Source: Vandiemenella viatica (Eukaryota; Arthropoda; Insecta; Orthoptera; Morabidae). Taken from it: DNA of 64,000 bases. The translations under genes and the position numbers were made by a program. The notes under the pieces are model-generated. The model was not told the origin of the DNA, made no database searches, and saw nothing but the letters and a program-made list of their open reading frames with translations. The DNA lies in the NCBI GenBank assembly GCA_031002005.1, contig JARYHS010008074.1, positions 276,211,930-276,275,929 on the forward strand. The letters are read 5' to 3'. Positions 1 to 10,435 of the stretch are shown here, piece after piece. Numbering within the stretch: position 1 is the stretch's first letter; every line of letters starts with the position of its first letter.

Positions 1-437
1 CATTTAATTAGGGTTAAGCTAGTATAAGGTTTGTAAGCATTTCGATTAAATTTATTTGTTCTTGACATGAAATTTAGTTATATTTCAATATTTAAACATG
101 CTATCTATTTAGCACAAAAAACGATAAATTAAAATTCAATTACCTAGTCTGCTAATCTACTGAGCAAAAATGTTCATATGACCAGTAACTATGAAATCAT
201 TTTTTTCATCATGTAGTAAGTGAACTGAAACTTGCAGCAGCCACAGACCAGAAAATTGCACCAACAGTGTTGCAACTATGAAGCCAATTTCTTCCGACAA
301 CTCAGTTGAATTCTCCAACTAATTTTTCCATAAGTGAAGAGTTATTCAGTAAAGAAAAATAAGTGAATGCAAGTTATTTAATCCTAAAGAAATATTCATG
401 CATAAAATGCAGCTAATGGAATGACTCACTGAAATCA
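1..437. other. AT-rich DNA, nothing recognised
   Basis: No open frame, inverted repeat or known repeat end was seen before the reverse-transcriptase relic that starts near 438. Confidence 0.5.
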
Positions 438-720
438 CTGGATTTCCAGGAAGCTTTTAATACTGTGCCATTAAACTTCCTCTTGATCAATATTCAGGTG
501 TATGGAGTATCACAACGTAATTGTAAATGGATACACAATTTCCTAACATGTCATTCCAAGTATGCAGATCGTAGAACAACTGTTTTTGTAGAAATTAAAC
601 TGGGTACCCTGGCTCAAAATAGTATTATTTCTTTTGACAATTTTAACAAATGATTTTGAAGACAACTTCAATAGCACTGTAGGATCTTTTGCTGATAATA
701 CTTTAGATATTCATCATCCT
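438..720 (+). pseudogene. Reverse transcriptase relic (CR1/Jockey type)
   Basis: The translation reads LDFQEAFNTVP then a stretch matching, residue by residue in spacing, the RT of the better preserved element at 42.3-43.7 kb (LDFQKAFDSVP, VYGISEQLCEWIKDFLTG against VYGVSQRNCKWIHNFLTC here). About 200 bases later FADNT stands where the catalytic FADD box belongs. The frame is broken by stops and the second Asp of FADD is lost, so this is an old, dead non-LTR retrotransposon fragment on the plus strand. Ends are not defined. Confidence 0.7.
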
Positions 721-744
721 CTTCACCTTATTTCAGCAAGGCAC

Positions 745-1190
745 AACAAACTGAGTGCGTAGTTTGAAATTACCACACCAGTGTCAATGGGTAAGAAAAA
801 TAATTAAGTTTGTTGAGCAGTTTTATCATAAACTACTAAATACAAACTACGCAGAAACTAGCATAGATTTTAACATGCAATAATGGGTCCATACATTCAG
901 CCAGTAAAAATTGCTTCTACATTAGCGAAAACAACTATATATACAATCGGTAAAAATATTTCAAGGAAGTTTTAAGATGTACTGGAACTTTACCAGTGGA
1001 ACTGTTTAGAATCATCATAATCAGTTTTCAAAAAATAATAACCAAAAAGCATTAAAATTGGAGTTAATGTATTTTTTAAACTAAGACAGAAAATATGCTG
1101 AGTGTCCAGTTAAGAATACACAGAAAATTTTTAGAAAACAGTAAACTACAATGATCACCGCTGAGAAAGTTTTAAACATACTACAATCCA
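745..1190 (+). repeat. Direct duplication, copy 1
   Basis: A stretch of about 445 bases recurs at 1878-2322 in the same orientation with small indels and substitutions. Shared landmarks are GTGTCAATG, AACATGCAATAATGGGTC, TTTACCAGTGGAAC and CTACAATGATCA in the same order. No TG...CA ends or coding potential were seen, so it could be a segmental duplication or the remains of long direct repeats of an unidentified element. Confidence 0.75.
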
Positions 1191-1877
1191 AGCAACTTAA
1201 GGCAAATTGCAAAAAGAGTAAGATCATCTGTAACATACTAAAACTCTTGTATATAGGCTTACTACTCTTGGTAAGGTTGATTCCTTCAATATTTTTGTAT
1301 TAAATGTACAAAGAACACTAAGTGAGATCAGCACACAATTTTAGTTGTGGATAAAGCTAATTCTAGGTTGTGACTTGCAAGGAAGTTTCAAGAATTGTAA
1401 TGCATATACAAATGAGAACACCAAAAACTCTTGTATGTCTTTATACCGACTATTGTTATACTTTATGGGATACAGATTGCAAAGTAGTGATTACTGACAT
1501 CAAGAAAGTGTATCAGAGTCTCTTGTTGCCTTAGTTGTAATGCAAAGGTCACAGACTCAGTGCAGTAGTTGGGCTGGAATTGTTCAACTAAAAAATGTTA
1601 CATCTGGATTTACTGGCAACCATTTGCATTTATGGATACATACTTTGGCCCCAATGACATGACAAATAAAAATTAGCAAAAGAGCTGTCAAAATGATGCT
1701 TGTGTGTGTTATTTCTTCTCTCTTCCTATTAGGGATTGGATTCATTGATAAAAGATTAATTTCCATGTAACACACCTGTTACCACTTAATTTCGTAAATT
1801 TTAGAGTACATCTGTTGATAAATGCATTGCTGCTATTCTTACCAAATGCGTAATAGTTCACTAAAATAAAATATCAA

Positions 1878-2322
1878 ACCGAGTGTGTAGTTTGAAATTA
1901 CAGCACCAGTGTCAATGTGTAAGAAAAATAATTCAGTTTGTTGAGTAGTTTAGTATGTTGTGCCCATTTTTATCATAAACTAGATACAAACTATGCAGAA
2001 ACTGGAATAGATTTTTAACATGCAATAATGGGTCATATATTCAGCCAGTAAATATTACTTCTATATATACAATTGGTAAAAAAGTGTTTCAAGGAAATTT
2101 TAAGATGTACAGGAGCTTTACCAGTGGAACAGATTAAAATCATTATCAGTTTTCAAAAAATAACCAGAAAGCATTAAAACTGGAGTTAACATATTTTTTA
2201 AACTAAGACAGCAATTATGTCAAATGTCCAGTTAAGGCTTCATATAAATTTTAGAAAAAAAGGCTACTACAATGATCAGTGCTGACAAACTTTTAAACAT
2301 TTAAAACATACTACAATTCAAG
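1878..2322 (+). repeat. Direct duplication, copy 2
   Basis: Second copy of the 745-1190 segment, offset by about 1.13 kb. It carries an extra short block (TTAGTATGTTGTGCCC) absent from copy 1. The 690 bases between copies share nothing obvious with either. Confidence 0.75.
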
Positions 2323-3399
2323 CTGTGATTCTGTTTAGCAGTCTTCATAACTGAGGGAAGGGGGGGGAAAAATAGGTGCAATTTTATTTGAATTTCATTC
2401 CTCTATGATCACTTACAAGGAGTCAGAGCTATGCTGAACAATGATACAAAAAAAAAAACTTTCTATTATTCAGATATCTGAGGTGTACAGATGACATAAC
2501 TGTAGCAGCATATTCAAGAACATAAAAAATTTCTCCAGTAGCCGCACTATTGAAAATTAAACCCTAGTGATTTATACAACAGCATCAGTCTTCAAAATAT
2601 CACATTTTCAGTTAATGCATGCTACAGATAAATGTTAGTTTTGTGAACACTGCACAGATTTCAAATTAATAAGAAAAGTAATAGGTTTAAAAGCAAATGC
2701 TCATAATATAACATTAAAAATGACTAAAATGTATAATAATCATCCTGATCAAAAGCAAACATCCACAAAATTAAAATTCATCAACAATGTCACTTATTAC
2801 GAATAAGCTAATATAAAATAAATGAAAGTTCGATTTTATTTACAGTGTAAAGACATTCACAGAACATTAAAGACTATTCTCCTCTGCCAGATATTATTAC
2901 AGCTAATTACTGTCAACCAAAAACATGAAATAAATTAAGACAATTTAGCTCCACACTTAGTTCGCCATTCATAACAACTTTTTAAAAAGGAATTATAATT
3001 ATGGTACAGTTTACCGAAACTTCAATAAGTGTTGATACCAACAAATGTAGCAATATGTTACAATTTATTAAATAGGCCTATTTGGGTTCTAAAATGCTTC
3101 AAAGTCATTTCAAAGCAAGCCTTCACATCAAACAGATCAATCAGTCTTCAATATTTCCTATTTGGAACAATCTTGAAATGCCCCAGCTGCTTACACCACC
3201 TGAAACTATTTAAGAAAGGAAAAACTTAACTTATCATAGAAAAACTATCTCAACACGAAAAATTTGTTTAAGAACATGTGACAGACAAGTTTTCAGAAAT
3301 TTTTTCTTTTCAAAAAGTCATTTAATTTTAATTGCAATGGAGCATATGTTCGGTTGGAAATTTTCTTACACTCCAACTTCCCCCCTTTTATTATTTCCC
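2323..3399. other. AT-rich intergenic or intronic DNA
   Basis: No coding sequence or repeat boundary recognised; only short homopolymer runs (A10 near 2450, G9 near 2360). Confidence 0.5.
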
Positions 3400-3500
3400 A
3401 ATTGTGTTCTGCGGTAATTTCTGCAAACAAATCTAACTGCCCTCCTTTCTAACTACTGTATTTAATACCCATAATATGAGGGTCCTATAAACATTACCAT
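3400..3500 (-). repeat. Fragment of CR1-like RT 3' region
   Basis: On the minus strand this 100-bp piece matches 7245-7345 (also minus), sharing GACCC, GGGTAT, AAATACAG, AGATTTGTTTG and AAATTA in order. It is a short relic of the same retrotransposon family as the copy at 6960-7370. Confidence 0.6.
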
Positions 3501-5599
3501 TTTCAAGAAACAGTTATGCACTCAAATTCCTTTGCTTCCCTGATATATCTTCTCACAGACATCTCAATAAATGAAGGATTTTGAAACCTCTTCCTATCAC
3601 ATGCCCAACTGAGTTTACTATCAAAATGTTACACTATTTACACTTAAGGTTTTCAACAAACATTCCCTCTCAAGCCTAAAATCATAAAAAGGATCTTAAT
3701 TTTTCCCAATTTCCAAATAAGATGACTAGTGTTGGCATTTCATACTGACCTACCCAGCTAGATATCCTGTCCACGACACATCGCAGATGTTCACAGTACT
3801 CATTCATTTTAATCATATCTTATACAACACTGTGCCCACTAAAGTTTCTGCCTATGTTAAGAGCCGCTGCACTTGATCTGGGAGACTTAATGAAACTAGA
3901 TTTAAATCTCAGGTCTCGCACATGATCTTGAATTTCAGACTAATAAACCATACAGCTCACAAATAAAGAATACAAGTCGCATGTTTCATGGATATATGAT
4001 AACACTTCTACGCCCTCATCAGAACTGACAGCCGGTAGTAAATGGAACCTCGCTTTTAAATTAGTACAGCCTCAGAATAAGGATGTGCCAGACAACAAAC
4101 GCATGTCAAAAAAGTGGAAAATTTCAATGATTATAATAATAACAACAGAGAAAAGTGTTTGTGAGGGCGCAGGGAATAATATTGATAGAAATGCAAGTTA
4201 TAAAATAGAGAGTGATCTGTAAAAAGATGGCGAAGCAAGAACAACATACTAGGTCTCGAGTTGTCAAATGCAGCCACACTTGCAATGCACTGTAAGGAGT
4301 GTAAATGTGGAGCCTAAGATGGTACACAGGAAAGGCATTCGTTAAGTCTTGGGGTTGTGCCTGTGGATACCATTTGTATGAAGGATTTCACTAGGCATGG
4401 CCTATACCTCAATACAAGGGATCATATTGTAATTTCTAAGCTAAAGCTATGAAGGAGGCCAATGGGCTTATATCAGCCACTTTTAGGTTAGAGGCAGCTG
4501 GTTAGGAAACAAAAAAATAGGTGTACAAAGGGATACTGAATGCAGAAGCATGATTGGAAAAATCATACATACTAAACAAATAGTTGAAGTAGATGATACA
4601 ATATAAATGGGGGTTGCAAAAAGAAAGATAAAACGTAAAGTAAATGCAGAAAATATCACAAAGCCATTCATAATTGTTGAACTGTATGAGCATACTGAAC
4701 AAAACAAACTTTGTTAACAGTGATACACAAACTGCAGGTATTTATAGTTATAAGAGGGTGTCATATTTTATAAGCCATGTTGTATTTAATATGATTTTCA
4801 GTCGGCAGGAGTACAGAATCGTTTTAAAGTATTGTGGTAGAAACTTTAATGTTTGAACTTATTAACTTCTCGTATTTGAATAATAATAATTTTTCTTACG
4901 ATTTATTTGACATTTATTCTCGTTTAACTTCATTTGTAAAAATCCAAAGAATACCAAGAACCTTTGCGTTCAGTAACATTTATCGTCGACTGAAAACTGC
5001 GACCTAAACTATTTCGCTCGTCCGACTTCTTGCTCTCGTTACCATCTGGTTTCCAATGCTATCTATTTCCCACAGAGTAATTCTTTTGTATCTTCTCTGA
5101 GTAATCTTTTATGTTACAGGGGGAGTATTTGTTGAAGGAAGAAGTACTAGACAATAAGGTTTTCCCTGATGGTTATAAGGTACCACAGTTATAGAAAAGG
5201 AAGTGCAGGAGGGATCTTCATATTGGCTGGAAAAGACTGTTACAGTTGACCGGTGTTGACAGCTCACATTCATGAGTTACTCGGGATAGATTTTTGAGAG
5301 GGTAAAAACAGGAAGTGTCTTGGCTGCTTACCACAAAGGAAGAATTGAATAATGATGAGGTTGTTGGGGAGAAACTAAATACATATTCAGATATGAGCAC
5401 AGAAGGGTCATTATTGGTAGCGATTAAAATTTGCCATGTGTCATGAATAGAATGTAGAATCGAAAAATAGTTCCAATTATTTGAAATAGAAAATTTTAAT
5501 AAAGCTGTCTACAATTAATCTTTTTGAAATAAATTTCATACACTGATGATACAGAAGGTAAAACTTATTTTTTTGTTGGTTTTTATGTATGTCAGCTCA
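3501..5599. other. No gene recognised
   Basis: Only short fortuitous open frames. A minus-strand string CTGATGAGGGC near 4010 resembles a hammerhead core box but has no convincing partner boxes. Nothing else was recognised. Confidence 0.4.
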
Positions 5600-5800
5600 T
5601 CACACAAAATCTAAAGGGCAGATTTTAATGAAACTACACATAGTGATAGCTTATGTCATGAGTAAAGTTACGAAGTTCCAAATCACAAAGTCCAAAACTG
5701 AAAATTTCTACCTGTTCACACAATACTAAAAATATTGACAGATTTAAATATAGCTGCACACAGTGATAGCTTATGTGATAGGTTAACACAATAAGATTAT
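5600..5800 (+). repeat. Degenerate tandem repeat with GTGATAGCTTATG box
   Basis: Two copies about 115 bases apart share CACA..GTGATAGCTTATGT followed by a GGTTAAC-like tail. The same box recurs near 13600-14050 and several times in 23870-24720. Such boxes look like the internal monomers of non-autonomous Helitrons, but no Helitron ends were found here. Confidence 0.5.
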
Positions 5801-6959
5801 TACTTTTTAATAGTGTAAGCCCGTGACTGTTTTTTTGTGTATCGTCTTGGGGTCTAGAATAATTCTAGTTTATTGGGTCAAAGATTATGATACGCTGACC
5901 TGACCAGACCAAATAAGAACTTAACCAGTGTTTTACCCTTAAGGTGAATAAAATCTCTTGAGTTTCAAGAACTCAAAAATATTAATAGACGTAGGTATTA
6001 AACGCCGACAGGGACGATCGCGCTATCATACAAACTTGACTTTTATTTTATCCTTAAAATTTAATCTGCAAAATTTGAAGAATTCCTGTTTGCTTTGAAA
6101 GCATCATGTTTTTTACTGAGGCTGGGCATTCATTATGTAATCTATCGTTGTAGTGTCTGTAACGGCCACAGAATTTAATACAGATTACCGATTCCAGATT
6201 ATTAAACAGCTGAGCAACTCTGAAGAAATGAATTCCCAGAATACTCGATTCAGTAACCTATTTAGTCTAATATCCATTTTAAACACCCTAATAACACACA
6301 CAGGGCGAACATTAACAAAGACCATTGACGAAAGTGGTTGGCAAAATATGTAAAAAGCAAATAAATCTTAACGTATAAACTTTGGTCAAGCAACATTAGC
6401 AAAAATTTTAATTAAACTGAAATTTAGCCTAGGCTGAAATGACAATTGTCATTCATGATTATAGCAGAGACCGTAAGTAATTTAAATTTTTAAAGTTTTT
6501 TTTTATGTTGCGTTAATTAGCAACATGTTACTGAAAATCAGTTCCACATTTTTTCAGCCGTAAAGTTTGTCAATATTTTTTTTAACTAAGAAATGCTACG
6601 AAAAGCAAACTTAGTGAATGTATTATTGCAATTAATTTGATAGCAGTTACTTAGCTACCAAACCGTGGTTAAAACCACAAATTTCTCCTAATGGTATCTC
6701 TGGTGGCAGTTAATTTGCGAGTGAAGGCTGACACATGACACCATTCTCCAGCCAATAGTTATCGAGGTAAGTGAGCGAGTTAGCTTTTGTCATTCTATAG
6801 CGGATTATTAATTTAACCATGATCGAGCACACACTCTGGTGGCAATTCCCTTTGTCATCTAATTATCCAACTTTTATTTTATTTTTAATTATCTAATATA
6901 ATTTGAGTCTTAAATTCCTCCATCATCTATTTTTGTGATTAACAAATTTTAATCTTAAA
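5801..6959. other. No gene recognised
   Basis: AT-rich sequence with short fortuitous open frames only. Confidence 0.4.
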
Positions 6960-7370
6960 TTCCCTCAGCATTTTTGGTTAATTATTCATCACTTCACTTG
7001 GTAATTTGTTCCAATCCCAGACATCCTTACATACAAGAGAAAGTTTTCTTACTCTCTTGTGCATGAAATCTTGTGCTTGTGGTCATGGTCATCTGTCCCC
7101 TTCAAAGCGCTATTCCTAATTCTTTGACCAATCCCTCCAAGCTCCATCACCAACATATGCCTTGAACATTCCCAGCAGTCTCTTCACCCTCCTGTCCTTC
7201 AATGTTCCAGATTCAGGTCCTTTATCATATCAGATACTGACTGGTTCCTGTGATAATTTCCACAAACAAATCTAGCAGCTCATCTTTGCACGCCCTCCTG
7301 TATTTGATACCCAAAATGTGGGTCCTAAACTGCACCACCAAGTCAACCAATGGTCTGACTAAACTTCACA
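6960..7370 (-). pseudogene. CR1-like RT C-terminal relic
   Basis: The minus strand translates, over several frames, into the post-RT C-terminal region of CR1/Jockey-type elements: RRACKDELLDLFVE (the RRAARFV helix), LKDRRVKRLLGMFKAY (LxxRR...RL..MYK), and finally WDWNKLPSEVM (the F..R....WN.LP motif seen at the end of the copy at 43.7 kb). Stops and frameshifts are frequent. It is the 3' end of an old element truncated on its 5' side. The Helitron monomers at 7455 follow it on the right. Confidence 0.7.
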
Positions 7371-7454
7371 TCATGTCGCCGAATAAAAAGATCACGTATC
7401 AAAAGAATTAGTGGGTGCGTAACAACAAATGGTGGTCATTTTCAAAAAATTTTG

Positions 7455-7678
7455 TTTGGATTGACAGCAAACGACATCTAACCACCATAGTCTACGATGG
7501 GAGATTCGATGATATTACCACTTACAAACACTAGTCACCTGTGCAATGTAGTTCAGGCAGCAAAGTAAAGTAACTGAAATTCGGCCAATGTTGTGATCGA
7601 CAGGTGACTGTGTTTCTACCACACACAAACGCCAGTGATCTGTGCTATGTATTGGTGGCTGAAAAGTGAAATATAGGG

Positions 7679-7729
<51 letters not shown>

Positions 7730-7732
7730 AGA
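7455..7732 (-). mobile_element. Helitron-like end with satellite monomers (family A, copy 1)
   Basis: Read on the minus strand, this begins at 7732 with TCTTATATATATATATG, then a (GT)n run, then about 1.3 monomers of the tandem repeat that fills 21.1-23.7 kb (TATTTCACTTTTCAGCCACC...ATCACTGG...GTTTGTGTGTGG). The copy at 19359 starts identically (TCTTATATATATAAAAG then TATTTCACTTTTCAGCCACC). The left part at 7455-7480 matches the segment before the 3' hairpin of the long copy (AATTTTG..TTGACAGC), but no hairpin or CTAG end is visible, so the 3' end is decayed or deleted. Flanking A before the TC fits Helitron insertion between A and T. Confidence 0.65.
7684..7730 (+). repeat. (AC)n(AT)n microsatellite
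   Basis: About 15 AC dinucleotides followed by AT repeats, located directly at the Helitron 5' terminus. It creates the spurious cysteine/valine and threonine/histidine open frames on both strands. Confidence 0.95.
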
Positions 7733-8091
7733 TTATAACTCCACTATACTGGTCGCAAGCCCGGGGCCTTAACCCGCAAAGGGTAAGGAAGGAGGAGCGG
7801 AAGGAGTATCAACCTCGTAAAAAAAAAAAAGGTGTCCATCTGGCTCCGGATGGTAGCACAGTGTTATAGAGCTCCTTGCTAGGACTACAACGAATACCTC
7901 AACGGTAGTGATGGCGGAGAGAATGAATCTCGGTACGACGGAACTAGCGGAAGAGGCAACTCAAGAAAAATCCATCCCGCGTCTGACTTGCAACAAGCGG
8001 CGGTTGTCAGCATCGGTTCATTCCTCGGAGCTAACAACCTCGAGACGTATTTTTAGGGAACTTGTTCCACTAACCCAACAAACAATCGACA

Positions 8092-9079
8092 ATGGATATG
8101 CACTTTGTAAGAGATTTTACCCCAGGCAGTAACCAGTCTCCCATTTCCACGGAAATGAAAAGTAGGCATTTGAATTCTGGGGGCCTACAACATTGTGCAA
8201 AGGATGAGTCGGAGCATCCTGAAACCTGCCTTAAAGAACAAACCCACAAAATTAAGCACAAAAACATAAATTACCTAGCCACATTTAATGTTAACTCTCT
8301 CCTGAAGACAGGAAAACTTAAAAGTTTGACAGATTTTCTAAAAAAGAAAAATATTATGATAACAGCTCTTCAGGAAACAAGATATACTGATGAACATCCC
8401 TTTGAATCAGAATATTTAAAGGAAAACCAGGAAAAAAGGTCATGAAGAATGTACGACAATTTGGAACAGGTTTCATTGTAAACAAAAAAATATTAAACTC
8501 AATAATAGAATTTAAATCCATTAATGAAAGATTGTCCACACTAACTTTTAAATCAGCAAATAAACTTTACACCATTGTAAATACACACGCACCAACAAAC
8601 GAGAAAAACAAATCACAAAAAGAACAAGCAGAAGAATTCTGGCAAATTATTTCAAACTCCTTAGACCAAATTCCGTTGAAAAACACAATACTACTTGGAG
8701 ATTTTAATGCACAAATCGGCAAAGAACGTCAACATAGGTCTATAGCAGGAAAATTCCCTGCACATGAAAGAACTACAGCGAATGGAGAAAGACTCATAAG
8801 TCTATGCAGAGAGCATAATATTGTACTAAAATCTACTCTTTTTTTTTTTTCAAAAAAAATGGCTAGGAAACAAACTACATGGGTGATTCTTGGCTATCCA
8901 GGTGGCGCCGAAACGTCGGTTTCAAGAAACATGACGCGGCGCCACCCAGATAGCCAAGAATCAACTGACTCTGGCTGCGGAAGCCTACGATTACAAACTA
9001 CGTGGGTATCACCAAACCCAATATGTGGTGAAAAACAACTTGATTATGTTGCTATAAGCATACACTCTGCGAAGGAGAT
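8092..9079 (+). pseudogene. Endonuclease (EEP/APE) region of the non-LTR element
   Basis: Motifs in order: LATFNVNSLLKTGKL (Asn of the FNV box), MITALQETRY (catalytic Glu in QET), FGTGFIVN, INTHAPTN-like VNTHAPTNEKN, ILLGDFNAQIG (GDFN box), and after the miniature PLE TTWVSPNP...EKQLDYVAIS (the S/T-x-x-QLDY box). A frameshift near 8418 separates the first box set from the rest; restoring the other frame there gives KGKPGKKVMKN. An oligo-T/A run near 8840-8868 adds another disruption. The catalytic His region near the C-terminus (SGHY) lies beyond the solo LTR at 10478-10489. This nicks target DNA in living relatives; here it is dead. Confidence 0.85.
8885..8992 (+). mobile_element. 108-bp miniature Penelope-like element
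   Basis: Flanked by 15-bp direct repeats, 8870-8884 (ACAAACTACATGGGT) and 8993-9007 (ACAAACTACGTGGGT, one mismatch). The insert starts GATTCTTGGCTATCCAGG and ends ...CAACTGACTC then a tail finishing CCTACGATT, exactly the two termini of the full PLE at 27418-29370, whose TSD is also 15 bp. Its first 25 and internal bases form an inverted repeat (GATTCTTGGC...GCCAAGAATC). Between the arms only CGAAACGTCGGTTTCAAG-type sequence of the PLE terminal region remains. It is an internally deleted, non-coding PLE derivative inserted in the endonuclease gene. Confidence 0.9.
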
Positions 9080-10431
9080 TGTAAGCACCTTGGAATTTTG
9101 GCAAATTCTAGTTTTGCTTAGGCGGGACTTAGAAATTTCGAGAAGTGCAGTTTTCAACTTTAAGGAATTTCCCTGTAATCTTCCCCACAGTAACAATTCA
9201 TTATAAAAATCATTTTAAAGTGTATTTATCATATCAGGAAACGTTTGGTTTAAGAGATATTCCCGTTTGTTCAAGTTTTGAAACACGCGATCAGAATGGT
9301 AAAATTCGAAGATTCGCAATATCTTTAAATCCAGTAAAGCTACAACCGAACTTTTATCACCAGCTGTAGTCAGCACTGTCCCCGATATTTTGGCAATAAA
9401 ATTAAGTAATTTGGCCAAGTCTAATTAGTGATTTTAATTAAGAGAAAATAATAAGCTTTTTATCTAAAAGAGATATCAATTTAAATTTTACATCAGCAGA
9501 TAGCCCTAATTAAGACGATTTCATACATATATGGGTTTTCATAAAGAGTTTAAGCATTTGTCCGGAAATTAAGTTTTTGTAAAATAGATTGTCGCGGATT
9601 GTTGTGCACGCGCGTAAAAAGTTCTAGAACACTTAGGGATTTTACCCAGATTTGAATGTATCACTACGCGGAGTCTTAAACAGCTGAAACTTTAAAATTA
9701 ATTACTCTAAATTTCTCAAGAGACTGCCGCTGGACTTCTAGTAGATAAGTGCAGATACTGTCAAAGTTTGAACATTTTTAATAGTCGGGATCGTCAAATA
9801 AATTACACATACTTTGAGCTACGCGGAAGCAAAAAGATGTGATACAGTTGCTGACGTCACTAGTTCCAGCCGTTTCTATAAAAAAGAGCCCGCCGCCATT
9901 ATGGTTTGTCTGTTCCTGCCTGCGGTCTGTTCCTGCCTGCGGTCTGTTCCTGTCCGCGGTCTGTTTCGGTCTGTCTTTCGTCGCGCTGGTTGTAACTCGC
10001 CACGCTGGCTAGTTCAACCATGTGGGATCATGTCGTGTTATATAGTAACTAACATGAACTTTTAAATTTACTAAAGGGGTTTCGGTCGGTTAGATTTCTC
10101 TCCACAATCTGCAAACTTTTGGAACGATTGTTCGATTTTGCCTAATCAACTTTAAGAATGCTGTTTGAACTTTGGATTTCATTTAAATAAACTTGAAGAA
10201 TTTTTGGGAAAGTGAACTGTTTTATTTCTGTAGCTGTGGTACTACCTTTTCAATATTTGAGGTCATCAAATATTGTGGCGGCCTTAAGCATTCTAGTTGA
10301 ATATCCTGGCAACATGGTCAAAGCAAATTAATAGATTCAGTAAGTTTTCATCGAACAGTGAGGTGCTATCAAGAGTTTAAGTTGAGGCACTTAGGCGATA
10401 CTCAACCCCGGTACCGGCCTTGTTCCTTACA
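9080..10431 (+). mobile_element. Solo LTR (family L), 1352 bp
   Basis: Begins TGTAAG and ends CTTACA (perfect 6-bp terminal inverted repeat, TG...CA type), flanked by the 4-bp direct repeat AGAT at 9076-9079 and 10432-10435. Inside are a TGACGTCA box and a TATA box (9852-9885), a 17-bp tandem repeat (CTGTTCCTGCCTGCGGT, about three copies near 9908-9960) and AATAAA-type signals. No gag or pol sequence is present. A second, divergent copy lies on the minus strand at about 48243-49353. Removing the LTR restores an open endonuclease-to-linker frame, so it inserted after the host retrotransposon was fixed. Four-base TSD suits Gypsy-like elements, but the family is not identified. Confidence 0.88.
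9852..9885 (+). promoter_or_regulatory. LTR promoter: TGACGTCA box plus TATA box
   Basis: A perfect CRE/ATF palindrome TGACGTCA (9852-9859) sits 17 bases before TATAAAAAA (9877-9885). The same pair in the same order is conserved in the divergent minus-strand LTR near 48.66-48.69 kb, although surrounding bases differ, which supports function in the LTR promoter. Confidence 0.7.
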
Positions 10432-10435
10432 AGAT

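Noticed and set aside
3990..4040. Minus-strand CTGATGAGGGC as a hammerhead ribozyme
   Set aside because: GAAAC and GAC boxes exist nearby, but no consistent stems I-III could be drawn.
7515..7869. Open frames rich in Cys-Val or Thr-His
   Set aside because: They translate the (AC)n microsatellite and satellite monomers; not genes.
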